Source of the DNA: JADGGM01 sp025449955
GTDB taxonomy: Bacteria > Gemmatimonadota > Gemmatimonadetes > Gemmatimonadales > Gemmatimonadaceae
Direction: 5' to 3'
Length of the DNA: 64,000 bases
Assembly (NCBI GenBank): GCA_036554285.1
Contig: DATBNO010000032.1
Coordinates: 66,098-130,097, forward strand
Part shown: positions 27,112 to 36,516 of the stretch, piece after piece
How positions within the stretch are numbered: position 1 is the stretch's first letter
Layout: the number at the start of each line of letters is the position of its first letter
Notes under the pieces: generated by a model
What the model was told of the DNA's origin: nothing
The model's input: only the letters and a program-made list of their open reading frames with translations
Database searches by the model: none
Made by a program: the position numbers and the translations under genes

Positions 27112-28238
27112 GCTGCGGAACCCGTGCGCATTGGCTGCTCGAGCGCCGTCATCAGACGATCGATGATTCCGTCCCAGGCGAAACGAGAGGCGATGCGCCG
27201 GCGGCCGGCCTCGCCCAAGCGGCGGCGGAGCACCGCGTCCTGAATCACGCGACGCAGATGCTCGGCGTGCGCATCCACGTCGCCCACCGCGCCGGCGAGC
27301 GCGGTCTCGCCTTCGGCAATTACGCCGCGGATTCCTTTTGCCCGGGTCGTGACGACCGGCATCCCAGTCGCCATGGCTTCGCCGACGACAATCCCGTATC
27401 CCTCGAGGTGACTAGGGAAGAAAAATACGTCCCCCGCCACGAAGTAATCGGGCATCTCCTCGTACGGGACGCCGGCTAGATGCGTCACGCGCGCGTCGGC
27501 CGCGGCGAGCTCGTTGACAAGTGCTGCCTGCTGCTCCTCGACCGGCTTACCGATGATGAGCAGCCGTGCCCCCGGCATGTCGGCGATCTTGCGCCACGCA
27601 GCGACGAGATCGCTCACGCCCTTGCGGCGCGAGAGCACGCCCACGTACAGCACGAGCACCTCGTCAGGTCCGATGCCTAACCGCGCACGAACGGCCGCGC
27701 GGCGCGGACGCGCGCGATCGAAGCGGGCGGCGTCGATGCCCATGGGCACGATGATCGTGCGGTCATGATCGACGCGCGGGCACACGCGCACGAGGTCATC
27801 TCGCGTGTCGGGCGAGAGGCAGGTAATCAAGTCGCAGCGGGTCGGCAGCCAGCGGTCGACGAGACGCCAGAACGGCCGATCCTCGAGATGCAGGTACGAT
27901 CCCCAGATGCGGTGGCCCGCGCTCGATGTCACGGCACCGACGCCAACCGAGTACGGGCTATTGAACCGGATCCAGTCGACGGGCGGCAGGCGCTTGAGCA
28001 GCAAACGCAGATCGAGCGCCACATCCATGTTCCCAATGTAGGGGAGCTTCTTGCGCAGGCGGCGGCGCCACGTGTGCGGCGTGAAGTTGGGATGCTCCAC
28101 CACCGGCTCGCCATGCTCTACCAGCAAGTGCACGTCGACGCCACGATCAGCGATGCGCGTGAGGAACTCGCGATCGGTAATCGTGCCGCCGAGGACGGAC
28201 TTGGGCGAGAGCCCGGTTTGGACCGCAACGATGCGCAT
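27108..28238 (-). CDS. GT4 glycosyltransferase
   Basis: The 376-residue GT-B enzyme starts MRIVAVQTGLSPKSVLGGTI and has the linker VLYVGVLSRRKGVSDLVAAW. Its donor site is FFFPSHLEGYGIVVGEAMATGMPVVTTRAKG, with the GT4 glutamate pair. ATG at 28236-28238 is chosen; the extra codons up to 28325 lie inside the epimerase gene. A gap of 16 bp separates it from that gene. It belongs to the long operon ending at 18408. Confidence 0.9.
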   Translation of the reverse strand: MRIVAVQTGLSPKSVLGGTITDREFLTRIADRGVDVHLLVEHGEPVVEHPNFTPHTWRRRLRKKLPYIGNMDVALDLRLLLKRLPPVDWIRFNSPYSVGVGAVTSSAGHRIWGSYLHLEDRPFWRLVDRWLPTRCDLITCLSPDTRDDLVRVCPRVDHDRTIIVPMGIDAARFDRARPRRAAVRARLGIGPDEVLVLYVGVLSRRKGVSDLVAAWRKIADMPGARLLIIGKPVEEQQAALVNELAAADARVTHLAGVPYEEMPDYFVAGDVFFFPSHLEGYGIVVGEAMATGMPVVTTRAKGIRGVIAEGETALAGAVGDVDAHAEHLRRVIQDAVLRRRLGEAGRRRIASRFAWDGIIDRLMTALEQPMRTGSAA

Positions 28239-28254
28239 GTGACGCGGGTCGCTG

Positions 28255-29295
28255 TCAGGCTGCGCGGGCGCGCGCGATCGCCGTCGCGTGCTCGTTGACC
28301 CAGGCGAATAACTGCGCCATGCCATCGGCGACGCCAGTGCGGGGAGCCCAACCCAGCTCGTCGGCCGCTTTCTGGTTGTCGCTGTAGAACACGCGCTGGT
28401 CGCCCGGCCGCCAATCGTCGAACGTGCGCGGCACGGGTCTGCCTAACTGATGCTCGAGCTCGGCCAGGACCTGGAGTACGCTGGCCCGGTTGGCCGGACC
28501 ACCGCCGGCATTGTAGATCGACCCGGGCCGCCCGCGCTCGAGACAGAGATCATACAGGCCAAGCAGGTCTTCGACCCACAGGAGGTCGCGCACCTGCTTG
28601 CCGTCGCCGTAGATCGACGTCGGCAATCCAAGGACGGATGCAATGGTGAACCAGGCCACCCACCCTTGATCCTCGACACCGAACTGTCGTGTCCCGTAGA
28701 TGCACGATTGGCGCACGACGAAGGACCGTAAGCCATAGATGCGCGAGTAGTCGCGGACGTACTGGTCGGCGGCACCCTTCGAGCATCCATACGGCGAGTG
28801 GAAGTCCAGAGGCTCGGCCTCGCTCACGCCGTTGGGCAGCGCGGCGAAGTCATAGCGCCCGTCGCGCTCGATCACGTCATGGTGCTCCAGACCGCCATAC
28901 ACCTTGTTCGTGGAGGCGTAGACAAAGCCGGCCCCGGGAGCATGGCGCCGAACCGCCTCGAGCACGTTGAACGTGCCTAACGCGTTGACCTCGAAATCGT
29001 GGCGCGGGTCGGTGACCGACGTGGTCACTGCGACCTGCGCCGCCAAATGGAGCACCGCATCCACACCGCCGGTCTTCACGAAGGCGCGATCGAGGTCGCC
29101 GGGCTGCCGCACGTCGCCGCGGACGCAACGCACATCGCCGTGCCGCTGCAAGTGGTCCCAGTTGATGTCACTGCCGCGTCGCGACAAGTCGTCGAACACG
29201 GTCACGCGCCAGCCGCGTTCGGCATAGTGCGTGGCGGCGTGACATCCAATGAAGCCGGCGCCGCCGGTGATGAGCATTGACTTCGCGTTCGTCAC
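28255..29295 (-). CDS. CDP-paratose 2-epimerase-like (RfbE family) SDR
   Basis: The 346-residue extended SDR has NAD motif GGAGFIG. It carries the features of CDP-paratose/tyvelose epimerases: DDLSRRGSDINWDHL, AAQVAVTTSVTDPRHDFEVN, STNKVYGG, HSPYGCSKGAADQYVRDY and CIYGTRQFGVEDQGWVAWF. The active-site Tyr and Lys are in YGCSK. The family interconverts C2 epimers of CDP-3,6-dideoxyhexoses. No CDP-glucose synthase or dehydratase gene is visible here, so the true substrate may differ or those genes lie elsewhere. Start is GTG at 29293-29295, 14 bp after the preceding gene; the open frame to 29787 is shadow sequence. Confidence 0.83.
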   Translation of the reverse strand: MTNAKSMLITGGAGFIGCHAATHYAERGWRVTVFDDLSRRGSDINWDHLQRHGDVRCVRGDVRQPGDLDRAFVKTGGVDAVLHLAAQVAVTTSVTDPRHDFEVNALGTFNVLEAVRRHAPGAGFVYASTNKVYGGLEHHDVIERDGRYDFAALPNGVSEAEPLDFHSPYGCSKGAADQYVRDYSRIYGLRSFVVRQSCIYGTRQFGVEDQGWVAWFTIASVLGLPTSIYGDGKQVRDLLWVEDLLGLYDLCLERGRPGSIYNAGGGPANRASVLQVLAELEHQLGRPVPRTFDDWRPGDQRVFYSDNQKAADELGWAPRTGVADGMAQLFAWVNEHATAIARARAA

Positions 29296-29309
29296 GGTAT
29301 GGTCCTCGG

Positions 29310-30785
29310 TTATTGCCAGGTCGTCGCAGTGCCGGCGACTTCGTGCTCCAACGTTGCCGGCATTGTCGTGTGTCCAGCTGCGCGCAACAGCGCGCTCGTA
29401 AGGCGATCGGCGGCGCAACCGTCCGCGCGTCCGCATTCGTATTCGATCATCTGCGCGCGTTGCAATCGGTCCCGACTCGGCTCGGCGATCGCGCTCTCCA
29501 TCAGCGCCGTCAACTCGTTCCACGATTTTGCCACGCGCAGGCCGCCGCGCTCGACGAGCGGGCGATAGTGTTCGACGCCGTATTCTTCGTACATGATGCC
29601 GCGCGGCGCATCGGGCTCGGTCGAGAAGTCGATGCCGATCACGGGGCGATCGAGCAGCGCCGCGTCGAGGCTCATCGTCGATGCGACGTTGACGCACATC
29701 TCGGCGTGCGCGAGGGCGCTGACGAGCCGCGCCTGATCGTTGGGCGTGGACAGGGTCCAGCCGTCGCGATCGGGCGGCGTTTCCCACGCGGTCTGCACCA
29801 CGACGTTCGGGAAGACGTCAGTCACGGTGCGCCACCGCTCGCGCGTTTCGAGCGGATGAATCCGCACGACGAGCGACAGTCCACGCAGCCTCGGACTGGC
29901 GTGCATGCGCTCCGCAAGGCGGCGCACGAGCAGCGGCTCGTCCGGAGCCAACCCGACAAAGCTCGCGGCGTACAGCACGTAACGCGCATCGGCAGGCAGG
30001 CCTAACGCACCGAGCGTCTCGTCACGCGTGCGGCGGTACGCGGGATCACGGTGGAAGTCGAACTGTGGCGTTCCCGTGACCGTGACGCGGTCGCGCGGTG
30101 TATCGGGATAGAGGCGTAGCAGCTGCGCCCGCATACCCTCGTGCCACACGAAGTAATGGTCGTACGGCGGGATCGCGCTCCGGCTGGTGAGATTGTCGAA
30201 GCTGAGAATCGAGGTCACGATCGGAATGCCCAGGTCGCGCGCTGCGAGATAGTATGGATACTCGAGCGGCGTGACGCAGAACGTCGACCACACGATACTG
30301 GGCGCCATGCGCTCCAACTGCGCACGCACCGGTGTGATGTCGTGCGCCTCGCGATACCAGCGTTCCGCGGCGCGGCGGAGGCGACGCATGACCGGCTTCC
30401 GTTGGGCAATGGCGCCGAGCATCTCGACACCCGCTGCACGACCGCGTTGCGCGACCGACCACTCGCGTTCGAACCACCGACGATAGATCGGATAGCTCGC
30501 AATGCCGTAGCGGCGATTGAATCCGCTCCGAATCACCGCATCGAGCAGAGCCTTGCCCCGAATCGGCCGGGACGGCAGCTCGAGCAGCTCGTGTATTTCG
30601 CTCGCGGCGGCGAATCGTCCGGCGGCCGGGTGATCGACCGGCGGCGCACCGTGGCGCAGCACGAGATGCACGTCCGCGCCAGCCGCCGTGAGGCGGTCGA
30701 GCACTCCACCGTACACCACGTTGCGAACGCTCCAGACGTACGGCAGGAGCGCGGCAATGCGCGGACGAGCGGCTGGTCGCGTCAT
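29310..30785 (-). CDS. Putative GT-B surface-carbohydrate transferase of unknown type
   Basis: The 491-residue protein starts MTRPAARPRIAALLPYVWSVRN. It has two Rossmann-like halves: an N-terminal one with LVLRHGAPPVDHP and a C-terminal one containing RYVLYAASFVG, VVRIHPLETRERW and CVNVASTMSLDAALLDRPVIGID. The latter resembles the donor domain of CDP-glycerol/teichoic-type and other GT-B transferases, but no classified family is recognised. ATG at 30785 overlaps the sulfotransferase stop (ATGA). The N-terminal 60 residues resemble those of the GT4 encoded at 27108-28238 (HLLVEHGEPVVEHPN versus HLVLRHGAPPVDHPA), hinting at a shared acceptor. Confidence 0.65.
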   Translation of the reverse strand: MTRPAARPRIAALLPYVWSVRNVVYGGVLDRLTAAGADVHLVLRHGAPPVDHPAAGRFAAASEIHELLELPSRPIRGKALLDAVIRSGFNRRYGIASYPIYRRWFEREWSVAQRGRAAGVEMLGAIAQRKPVMRRLRRAAERWYREAHDITPVRAQLERMAPSIVWSTFCVTPLEYPYYLAARDLGIPIVTSILSFDNLTSRSAIPPYDHYFVWHEGMRAQLLRLYPDTPRDRVTVTGTPQFDFHRDPAYRRTRDETLGALGLPADARYVLYAASFVGLAPDEPLLVRRLAERMHASPRLRGLSLVVRIHPLETRERWRTVTDVFPNVVVQTAWETPPDRDGWTLSTPNDQARLVSALAHAEMCVNVASTMSLDAALLDRPVIGIDFSTEPDAPRGIMYEEYGVEHYRPLVERGGLRVAKSWNELTALMESAIAEPSRDRLQRAQMIEYECGRADGCAADRLTSALLRAAGHTTMPATLEHEVAGTATTWQ

Positions 30786-31768
30786 CGCGCGGCGTGTCCC
30801 GCGTTGGGCTGCGGCGCGGTGTGCGTCCACTCCGGAAATTCACGGCCGAGCATCTCCTCGAGCGCGCGAACGTGCGGCGTCAGATCGCGCGACAGGTCGT
30901 CGCGAGTCGCCTCGGACATCTTGAGGCGCTTTCCCGACTGCTGGAACGGCATGTACGCCGCGTTCTTGGCGCGCTGCCGACGCACGGGATCGGACAGCAG
31001 CCGCTCGATCAGGCTGGCGCTGAGATTGTGGTACGCGCCCGCGATCGGCCTAACGACTGGCCAGCGTGCCCAACGACGCGGCACGTTGGTGTCGCCGGCC
31101 TCGTTGTGACGGGTGCCCGCCAGCTCGAGGCCGACGTCCGGGTCGACGCCTATGAAGCGATACACCGCCTGAAGCGTCTCGCGCGGCGCGGCGCTCATCT
31201 GCTCGAGCGTCAACACGAGCAGGCGTTCTCGCGCAACATGCGTCAGGAAGTCGCGCATGACTTCGTCGTAGTATCCGCGTGCGCGATAGGACAGATGGAG
31301 GCGCGCGTAAGCGCTCCGCGCCGATCGCTCCGCTTCGGCCGCCACGGCGGCGTCGAACGAGAGCGATTCGCGGCCATCGCCCTTGGCCAGCTCGTCCAAA
31401 TAGTGCGACCACGCCCGCTTCACCGGATCGCGGAGCAGCACGATGAACTTTGCTTCGGGGAGCAAGCGCACGAGTCGCTCGTGCGCCGGCCGCCAAAAAA
31501 ACAGGTCGGCGCTCTTCTCCCCGATCGCGCGTTGCGCTCCGGCCTCCGCGAACACGGAGGCGTATTGCTCCGCCGAATGCGTGCGGTCCCACCGCTGGGG
31601 ATCGGCCGGGCCATCGCGCCAGGTGGTCGTCACGAGGATTTCATCTTCGATGAAATAGTTCATGTCCTCGCGCGGATGCATGTAGACGTCCGGGTGCGCC
31701 ATCCAATGGCACAGCGCGGTCGTCCCGCTCTTGCGTTCACCCACGATGACGAAATTCGGCAACGGCAT
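30782..31768 (-). CDS. PAPS-dependent sulfotransferase
   Basis: The 328-residue protein has the 5'-phosphosulfate loop GERKSGTTAL at residues 10-19 and the 3'-phosphate site LLRDPVKRAWSHYL at 111-124, with Arg113 and Ser121 in the expected places. This is the Sulfotransfer_1/3 arrangement of carbohydrate (heparan-type) sulfotransferases. It would move sulfate from PAPS to a glycan hydroxyl or amine. No PAPS synthesis genes are in the window. Start is an ATG 39 bp after the preceding gene, and its stop overlaps the next start (ATGA). It predicts that the polymer is sulfated. Confidence 0.9.
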   Translation of the reverse strand: MPLPNFVIVGERKSGTTALCHWMAHPDVYMHPREDMNYFIEDEILVTTTWRDGPADPQRWDRTHSAEQYASVFAEAGAQRAIGEKSADLFFWRPAHERLVRLLPEAKFIVLLRDPVKRAWSHYLDELAKGDGRESLSFDAAVAAEAERSARSAYARLHLSYRARGYYDEVMRDFLTHVARERLLVLTLEQMSAAPRETLQAVYRFIGVDPDVGLELAGTRHNEAGDTNVPRRWARWPVVRPIAGAYHNLSASLIERLLSDPVRRQRAKNAAYMPFQQSGKRLKMSEATRDDLSRDLTPHVRALEEMLGREFPEWTHTAPQPNAGHAAR

Positions 31769-31807
31769 GACGTTCCTCGAGAATCAGGTCGACGTTCGTG
31801 TTGTGTT

Positions 31808-33286
31808 CTAGGAGCGCGGTACCCGCGCGACGCCGCGCGCGAACAGCGCCGTGGTCGGCATCGCCGTCCCGCTCGTGGCGGCAGCGCGCGCGTGAACGCG
31901 ATCGAAGCGGTTGAAATGCGCCTCTACCATCTCGATCGTGATCGGCTCCTCCCATGGGCTGCGCCAGCGATTGCTCGTGAACTGCCGCCAGAACGCACGC
32001 CGCCACACCCGGAACGTGACGCGATCCGACATGCCTAACGCAGCCTTGATGCGCGCGGCCGGCCGGTGTCGCGCTGCCCGAAGGCGCTCGTCGCGCAGCG
32101 CCGCTGCCGACGCACGCATGGCTGCGCGCTGCGCGGGGCGCGGCTCCGAGGCCACCAGCGCGTTGAGCTGGGCCGCGCACCGCTCGGCGGACCGTCCGTC
32201 GATGCGGAAGTACACGTCCTCGAGGAACGCCGCGCGCGCCGCTTGCACCGCGCTCGAAATCGCTCCTTCCGGCGACTCGACGCACGCAACGAGCGACGCG
32301 TCGAGCTCATCGATCGATCGCACGACTTGATTCCCCGCCATATAGGACGCCGGCGCAGCCACTTCGTACTCTCCGAACATGACCTCGAACACCGGCTTGC
32401 CGAGCATCCACGCTTCGGTCGCGGTGGTCGAGGTATTGGCTAGCAACGCGGTGCAATGGTGGAGCACGTCGCGAATCCGCGCTCGCGAGGCGAGTGCAAT
32501 GTTAGGCGCACGTGCCGCAATCGCCGCGTACGGTGCCGGAATCTCGGCCGGATGCAGTTTGATGAGAAAACGCCAGTCCGGGTGACGCTCGGCCAGCTGG
32601 GTGACGGCGGCCGCGAGGTCGCGAAATGCGGTCCCCTCGTCGGCGAGCTGTCCGCGGATTTCTGCTTCCGGGACGCCGGACGCGATCGCGCTGGCCACCG
32701 TATTCTCCAAGTCGCGCGTTCGTACGTGAAACGTGTTGGTCGCCCATACGATCAATGGCGCGGCTGGATCGGCGCTCTCGAGGCCCGGGGCGAGTAGGTC
32801 GCGCGGTGCGGCGAGCGAGCGGTACGGCTCGCTGTACGCATCGAAGCGCGGACATCCAACCGTATGAACGGCCGACTCGGGCAGTGCGCCGCTCGACAGC
32901 AGCATCCGGCGTCCCAAGTCGCCCCACACCAGGCAGCAATCGAGGAGCTGCTCGGACGAGAGGTCTCGGCCGGCCCGCCGCGCTTCGATTTCGGTGCCTT
33001 CCTGCGTGAAGCCGACCGTGGGCAGGAGCGCCACCTTCATGCCTAACGATTTGGCCAGCCGGGCGACGCCGGCCCGCACGTCGACCCGATCGAGCACCAC
33101 GACATCGGGCGCAACGGCGAGCACTGCGTCCTCGAGCGCCGGGACGTTGATGAACGTCGCCTCGTGTCCGTGGCGGCGCGCGAGATGGTATGCGACCAGC
33201 GCATGCCCTTCCAGGTCGCGGTGGTGGTTAGGCACGGCGAAGAGAAACCGGTGTGGCGGGACGGACGGCGAAGGCGGCCGGATCAT
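31808..33286 (-). CDS. Putative GT-B-like surface carbohydrate biosynthesis protein
   Basis: A 492-residue protein with HRFLFAVPNHHRDLEGHALVAY at the N-terminus, DCCLVWGDLGRRMLL in the middle and a C-terminal donor-like half (FLIKLHPAEIPAPY, then HHCTALLANTSTTATEAWMLGKPVFEVMFGEYE). The pattern HPAE...NTSTTATEA resembles the fold of capsule polysaccharide and CDP-glycerol-type transferases, but the exact family is not recognised. ATG overlaps the pyruvyltransferase stop (ATGA, 33283-33286). It shares no obvious detailed similarity with the other orphan GT-B at 29310, so two unassigned transferases occur in the same operon. Confidence 0.65.
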   Translation of the reverse strand: MIRPPSPSVPPHRFLFAVPNHHRDLEGHALVAYHLARRHGHEATFINVPALEDAVLAVAPDVVVLDRVDVRAGVARLAKSLGMKVALLPTVGFTQEGTEIEARRAGRDLSSEQLLDCCLVWGDLGRRMLLSSGALPESAVHTVGCPRFDAYSEPYRSLAAPRDLLAPGLESADPAAPLIVWATNTFHVRTRDLENTVASAIASGVPEAEIRGQLADEGTAFRDLAAAVTQLAERHPDWRFLIKLHPAEIPAPYAAIAARAPNIALASRARIRDVLHHCTALLANTSTTATEAWMLGKPVFEVMFGEYEVAAPASYMAGNQVVRSIDELDASLVACVESPEGAISSAVQAARAAFLEDVYFRIDGRSAERCAAQLNALVASEPRPAQRAAMRASAAALRDERLRAARHRPAARIKAALGMSDRVTFRVWRRAFWRQFTSNRWRSPWEEPITIEMVEAHFNRFDRVHARAAATSGTAMPTTALFARGVARVPRS

Positions 33287-34683
33287 TCGCCACCTCCCGC
33301 AGCCGGCGTGACCGCGACACCGGTCAGGATTGCCGCACGATCGTGTTGGCCCGAGACACGCGCACCGCGGACGCCGTGCGTGGCACGCTCCGCGAGCAAG
33401 TCCGAAAAGCGCCGGTAGGCGCTGCGGCTCGCGGCGATCTGACGCGATGCGGCGCCGAGCAGCGACTGACGGACGGACGGCGCGGACTCCCAGGCGTACT
33501 CCATGGCGCGCTCGAGCTGGTCGGCCACGTCATCGGCGGACAGATCGATCACCGTGCATCCAACCCCAAACTGCGCCGCGAGGCCCAGCAACTTCTCGCG
33601 GAAATAGTTGGAACGCGCCAGGCACACGGTCGACACACCCTGCGCGAGCGCGAACACCGCCGCGTGGTATGCGCCGGTGACAACAATGCGGCAGCGGCCC
33701 GCCCGCTCGATCACGGCTTGTGTGGTCTCGAGCGGTCCGCCGATAGTCGACGAAGCGCCTGCCGCTGCGAGCATGCGCTCAATGGTGCGGACGTCATCCG
33801 ATGCCTTACCCCGACCGATCGGCAAGGCCGCCAGCGGCGCGTCGTGCGCAGCCGCAAATCGCGAGACGACCCGGCCGATCGTGTCGATGTACCGCTCGTC
33901 CACTTCCGCCGACCGCGCGACACGGAGGTTGACGCCGACACAATCGCCTAACGCTTCGGCCCGCACCGCGTGGGCGAGGTCGATCGCGTCGTCGCCGGTG
34001 ACCATGAGACGCGATGGATTGACGCCGAGCGCGCGCGCGATCTCGGGACCGGCCCGGCCTTCACGCAACGCAAACAGGTCCAGCGTCGGCAGCACGCGCG
34101 CCGCGACACGAGTGAGATCCGGATCGGTGAGCGGGCCGAGGCCGTGGCTGAACATCGCCGTCGGCACGCCGTGTCGATGCGCGTGCTCGAGTAAGGCCAA
34201 CACCGGAAGCGCCCACTTGCGAGCGTGATCCGTGATCCCGCCGGCGCCGCACACGACCACCGCATCGGCTGAGCGCAACACGTTCATGAACGTGATGAAC
34301 GCCTCGCGGTCCGCGCTTCCCCGCCCGAGTCGCGCGCGAACGAGCCGCTCCAACACCGGCGCGCAGTGGCGACGCATCGCACCTTCGATACCGGCTTCTC
34401 GAAACAGCGACGTGCGCTGCAGCACACGATCAGCGCGACCGAGCAGGACGCCGCGTCCGAACCACAGCTGACGACCCTCATACGAGACCGCATGCGCGCC
34501 TGGGCAATGACGGGCGAGCGCAACGGGATCGCGCGTGATCACGTCGATCGAGGCGGTCGGGAAATGCTCCTGCAATCGCTGCACGGTGACCTGCAACATC
34601 GCGACGTCGCCCAGGTTGCCGAGCTCGTAGTCGCCGCAGTCCACCAGGACGTGCCGCGGTTCCGCGAGGAATTGCATGGTCAC
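33283..34683 (-). CDS. Polysaccharide pyruvyl transferase family protein (CsaB-like)
   Basis: The 466-residue protein (from GTG 34683; ATG 34677 is a near alternative) has the N-terminal LGNLGDVAMLQVTVQRL motif, GAGGITDHAR, MFSHGLGPL and the C-terminal SGPL/TGAYHAAVFALAQGVSTVCL segment typical of the PS_pyruv_trans family. The family uses phosphoenolpyruvate to add ketal-linked pyruvate to sugars, giving the polymer negative charge. The GTG overlaps the ABC exporter stop (GTGA, 34680-34683). At 466 residues it is somewhat longer than CsaB itself. Confidence 0.87.
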   Translation of the reverse strand: MTMQFLAEPRHVLVDCGDYELGNLGDVAMLQVTVQRLQEHFPTASIDVITRDPVALARHCPGAHAVSYEGRQLWFGRGVLLGRADRVLQRTSLFREAGIEGAMRRHCAPVLERLVRARLGRGSADREAFITFMNVLRSADAVVVCGAGGITDHARKWALPVLALLEHAHRHGVPTAMFSHGLGPLTDPDLTRVAARVLPTLDLFALREGRAGPEIARALGVNPSRLMVTGDDAIDLAHAVRAEALGDCVGVNLRVARSAEVDERYIDTIGRVVSRFAAAHDAPLAALPIGRGKASDDVRTIERMLAAAGASSTIGGPLETTQAVIERAGRCRIVVTGAYHAAVFALAQGVSTVCLARSNYFREKLLGLAAQFGVGCTVIDLSADDVADQLERAMEYAWESAPSVRQSLLGAASRQIAASRSAYRRFSDLLAERATHGVRGARVSGQHDRAAILTGVAVTPAAGGGE

Positions 34684-36473
34684 AACTCGACCGGCTCGAG
34701 GCGGTCCATGGCGGCGCCGCCCATCTGGTACGTCCACAACCGCCGATACACATCGCAGCTTCGCATCAATTCTTCGTGCGTGTCGAGCCCCACGAGACGT
34801 CCGTGCTCGAGCACCATGATGCGATCGGCGTGGCGCAGCGTGGACAGGCGATGCGCGATGATGAACGTCGTGCGACCCTGCATGAGGCGCTCGAGCGCGC
34901 TTTGAAAACGTCGCTCGCTCACCGCATCGAGGCTGCTCGTCGCTTCATCCAGGAACAACAACGGAGCGTTCTTGAGCAACGCCGCCGCGATGCAGATGCG
35001 TTGCTTCTGTCCCGTCGAGACGCCGCGCGCGTCGCGAGCACGGCCCAGCATCGTCTCGTATCCGCGTTCCATGCGCTCGATCTCGTCGTGCACGTTGGCC
35101 GCCTGCGCGGCATCGATCACATCGGAGAGCGGGGCGTCCGGCCTCGAGATGCGGATGTTGTTCGCAATCGTGTCGAGGAAGAGGAACGGCTCTTGGAGCA
35201 CGATCGCGCTCTGGTCCATCAAGTCGGCGTGCTTGATGTTGCGCAGATCGACGCCATCGAACGTGATACGGCCGTGATTGGGATCGTACAGCCGAAGCAT
35301 GAGCGCCATGAGCGTCGTCTTGCCGGCGCCCGACGGTCCGACGATGCCGATGGTCTCGCCGCGATGAAACGTGGCGTTGATCGACTCGAGCACCATGCGA
35401 CCATCGTATGCGAAGCTGACGTCCTCGAGCGCGATACGATCGGGCGCATGGTGCAATGCCTGCGCGCCGGGTGCGTCCGGCAGCTCGGCCTTGAGCTCGA
35501 GGATCGAGCGCGTGCGCTCGAGATTCGGAATCACTTTGCGCACGGATCCGTACACCGTGAGCAGGTTGAGCACTGGCGCGTACACCGCCATGACGGCGAT
35601 GAGGAGGCTGAGCAGCGACTGCCAGGACAGCGCGCCGGCGGCGACGTCGTGTCCGCCGACGATGAGCACGGCCACGAGTCCGATGCCCGAGACGGATTCC
35701 AGCAGGAGCCTGGCGAGGTTGTTCGCGTCGGCCTGCCTAACGACGTGGTGGAACAGGTCGTGGCCGATCGCATCGGCGCGCTCGAGGACGCGCGACTCGC
35801 CGCGGTTGACCTTGATCACGCGCACGCCGGACGACACCTGCAGAAAGCTGTCGAACAGCGTGGCCATCGCGCTCCGCTCGAAGCCCGCCGACTTCGTAAT
35901 CCGCTGGCCCAGGAAGTACACGGGCATCATGCCGAGGGGGACCGCGACGAGTCCAATGACCGCGAGCTTGGGACTCAGGATCCACGCGACGATGGCCAAC
36001 CCGGCGAGGCGCGACATTGCGAGCAGGATCACGCTGAGATCGAGCGTGACGATGCGAATGCCCTTGAGGTCGTCGTACGACGACATGACCAGGTCGCCCT
36101 GGCTGCTGCGATCGAAGAAGCGCACCGACAACGTGAGCAGCTTGCGCAGCACATCGCGCATCGCATCGATCTCGACGCGATGCGCCAGGCGGACCGACAC
36201 TTGCTCGCCGATGTACGTCATGGCGACGCGGGTCGTCCAGAGCCCGAAGATCACACCGGCGCCGCCGAGGAGCAGCGACGCACTGCCGCCCTTCCCCTCG
36301 CCGAACATCATGAGGACCTTGCGGAGCGCCCACACGATGAGCCCTTGCATCGTGCCCTGCGACACCGTCGCCGCAAGGAGCATGGCGGCCATGAGCGGAT
36401 GCGAGCGCATCGAGCGCACCCCGACACGCAGCGCGCCGAGGAACGAGTACGGCTTCGAAGAAGTCGTCGTCAT
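34680..36473 (-). CDS. MsbA/PglK-like ABC exporter (candidate lipid-linked glycan flippase)
   Basis: The 597-residue half-transporter has six membrane helices in residues about 25-320 and an ABC domain with Walker A GPSGAGKT (379-386), signature STGQKQR (486-492; variant of LSGGQ), Walker B LLFLDE (505-510) and His switch IAHR near 541. This fusion and size match MsbA and PglK, which flip lipid A core or lipid-linked oligosaccharide across the inner membrane. No Wzx-type flippase is seen anywhere in the window, so this is the best candidate for glycan translocation. The gene follows neuB after 43 bp and couples to the pyruvyltransferase. Confidence 0.9.
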   Translation of the reverse strand: MTTTSSKPYSFLGALRVGVRSMRSHPLMAAMLLAATVSQGTMQGLIVWALRKVLMMFGEGKGGSASLLLGGAGVIFGLWTTRVAMTYIGEQVSVRLAHRVEIDAMRDVLRKLLTLSVRFFDRSSQGDLVMSSYDDLKGIRIVTLDLSVILLAMSRLAGLAIVAWILSPKLAVIGLVAVPLGMMPVYFLGQRITKSAGFERSAMATLFDSFLQVSSGVRVIKVNRGESRVLERADAIGHDLFHHVVRQADANNLARLLLESVSGIGLVAVLIVGGHDVAAGALSWQSLLSLLIAVMAVYAPVLNLLTVYGSVRKVIPNLERTRSILELKAELPDAPGAQALHHAPDRIALEDVSFAYDGRMVLESINATFHRGETIGIVGPSGAGKTTLMALMLRLYDPNHGRITFDGVDLRNIKHADLMDQSAIVLQEPFLFLDTIANNIRISRPDAPLSDVIDAAQAANVHDEIERMERGYETMLGRARDARGVSTGQKQRICIAAALLKNAPLLFLDEATSSLDAVSERRFQSALERLMQGRTTFIIAHRLSTLRHADRIMVLEHGRLVGLDTHEELMRSCDVYRRLWTYQMGGAAMDRLEPVEL

Positions 36474-36516
36474 TGCGCCGGGTATGGTTCGCCCATCGGC
36501 CGCTCGACCATGGGAC

